Source of the DNA: Chitinivibrionales bacterium
GTDB taxonomy: Bacteria; Fibrobacterota; Chitinivibrionia; Chitinivibrionales; WJKA01
Direction: 5' to 3'
Assembly (NCBI GenBank): GCA_014728295.1
Contig: WJLW01000024.1
Location: forward strand, 35,272-99,271
DNA length: 64,000 nt
In this document: one piece after another, positions 63,758 to 64,000 of the stretch
How the letters are laid out: each line of letters starts with the position of its first letter
Position numbering within the stretch: position 1 is the stretch's first letter
Program-made: the position numbers and the translations under genes
Notes under the pieces: generated by a model
The model's input: the letters and a program-made list of their open reading frames with translations, nothing else
What the model was told of the DNA's origin: nothing
The model's database searches: none

Positions 63758-64000
63758 ACTGAACTATTGACAAAAAGGGTTGGATGGTAACATGTTTTGA
63801 TAGTAAACAAATTAGCTCAAAACAAGGAGAGTTACCATGAATCCAACCCGTCATTAATTTACATTACTGAAGCAGGTCATGGATATTATTCCTCAAAATC
63901 TGGTTTCTAAGCTTGCCCGTAAACATGAAGTCGATAAAAAGAGTCGCAGTTTTCGCCCTTGGAGCCATGTGGCATCAATGGTTTTTGCACAGCTTTCTCA
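63758..64000 (+). mobile_element. Insertion sequence (IS4-like), left end; continues beyond window
   Basis: The element begins around 63757-63766, where mod homology stops; the exact terminal repeat could not be fixed because the other end is outside the window. It includes a possible -35 TTGACA at 63767-63772 and the start of a transposase gene. The orientation is opposite to mod. Confidence 0.6.
63837..64000 (+). pseudogene. Transposase N-terminus (IS4 family, DUF4372-like) with early stop
   Basis: ATG 63837 is behind AAGGAGAG at ideal spacing. It reads MNPTRH, then a TAA stop, then FTLLKQVMDIIPQNLVSKLA, which resumes in the same frame and continues SFRPWSHVASMVFAQLS to the window end. That resembles the start of IS4-type transposases with a DUF4372 domain. 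The stop after six codons would prevent translation from this start, unless a downstream codon is used. The 3' part is outside the window. Confidence 0.6.

Noticed and set aside
1-64000. CRISPR array
   Set aside because: No regularly spaced short direct repeats with unique spacers were seen; the MORN and TPR periodicities are coding repeats.

Overview
The window reads as chromosomal DNA from a Gram-negative, probably anaerobic bacterium. The envelope evidence is kdsB (LPS Kdo activation), a GT9 heptosyltransferase-like gene, lipoprotein signals and a predicted outer-membrane barrel. The anaerobe evidence is a double-cubane-cluster reductase with its activase and a radical-SAM AmrS-like enzyme. 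A TolQ/TolR/TolR/AgmX-type motor operon, many TPR proteins and scattered type IV pilus/type II secretion genes would fit the Fibrobacterota/FCB part of the tree. That placement is inference; no rRNA marker is present.

Layout. 1-6.4 kb is a motor operon: a TPR protein cut by the window edge, a TolQ/ExbB channel, two ExbD/TolR proteins, a TonB-like transducer with an AgmX/PglI-type C-terminus, and an outer-membrane protein, closed by a clear intrinsic terminator. 6.5-10.9 kb is a complete carbohydrate-type ABC importer (binding protein, two permeases, ATPase). 11-12.4 kb holds a lipoprotein and a TPR protein. At 12.5 kb a tRNA-Thr(CGT) is followed by two 87-bp repeats that contain a direct copy of the tRNA 3' end and an inverted copy of its T-arm region. 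12.95-16.6 kb is a PilO/PilP-like and minor pseudopilin operon. 16.6-27.7 kb is mainly minus-strand housekeeping: AmrS-like radical SAM enzyme, endonuclease III, barrel-like protein, PAS-SpoIIE phosphatase, TsaB, Ddl, GlyRS, PurC, an APH-family kinase and a gluzincin lipoprotein. 27.8-37.3 kb has a phosphoesterase, a MORN-repeat protein, an AbiEii-like nucleotidyltransferase operon with a 53-residue protein absent from the ORF track, a GT9 transferase, a PfkB kinase and a large secreted multidomain protein. 37.5-49.5 kb runs almost entirely on the plus strand: PilB/GspE, PcrA, GatC, KdsB, REC-GAF-HD-GYP, ComEA-like, PilM, PilN(-PilO), RsmD, CoaD, rhomboid protease and sterol-desaturase-family protein. 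49.6-54 kb carries two related GH114/TM1410-like lipoproteins flanking a BACON-like lipoprotein.

From 54.4 kb the sequence changes character. A PocR-type hybrid histidine kinase is broken by an internal deletion. It is followed by an intact reductase/activase pair, a 530-bp non-coding stretch, an AT-rich PIN-toxin module bracketed by a 17-bp inverted repeat, a likely group II intron remnant, and a decayed type III restriction-modification locus. In that locus res has a frameshift, an in-frame TAG and a lost 3' end; mod has lost its AdoMet-binding half and its 5' end; an intact rhuM sits between them. An IS4-like element with an early stop in its transposase runs off the window end. This 58-64 kb end is a degenerating defence and mobile-element island.

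Most functional calls rest on motifs and domain order recognised by eye. No database searches were possible.
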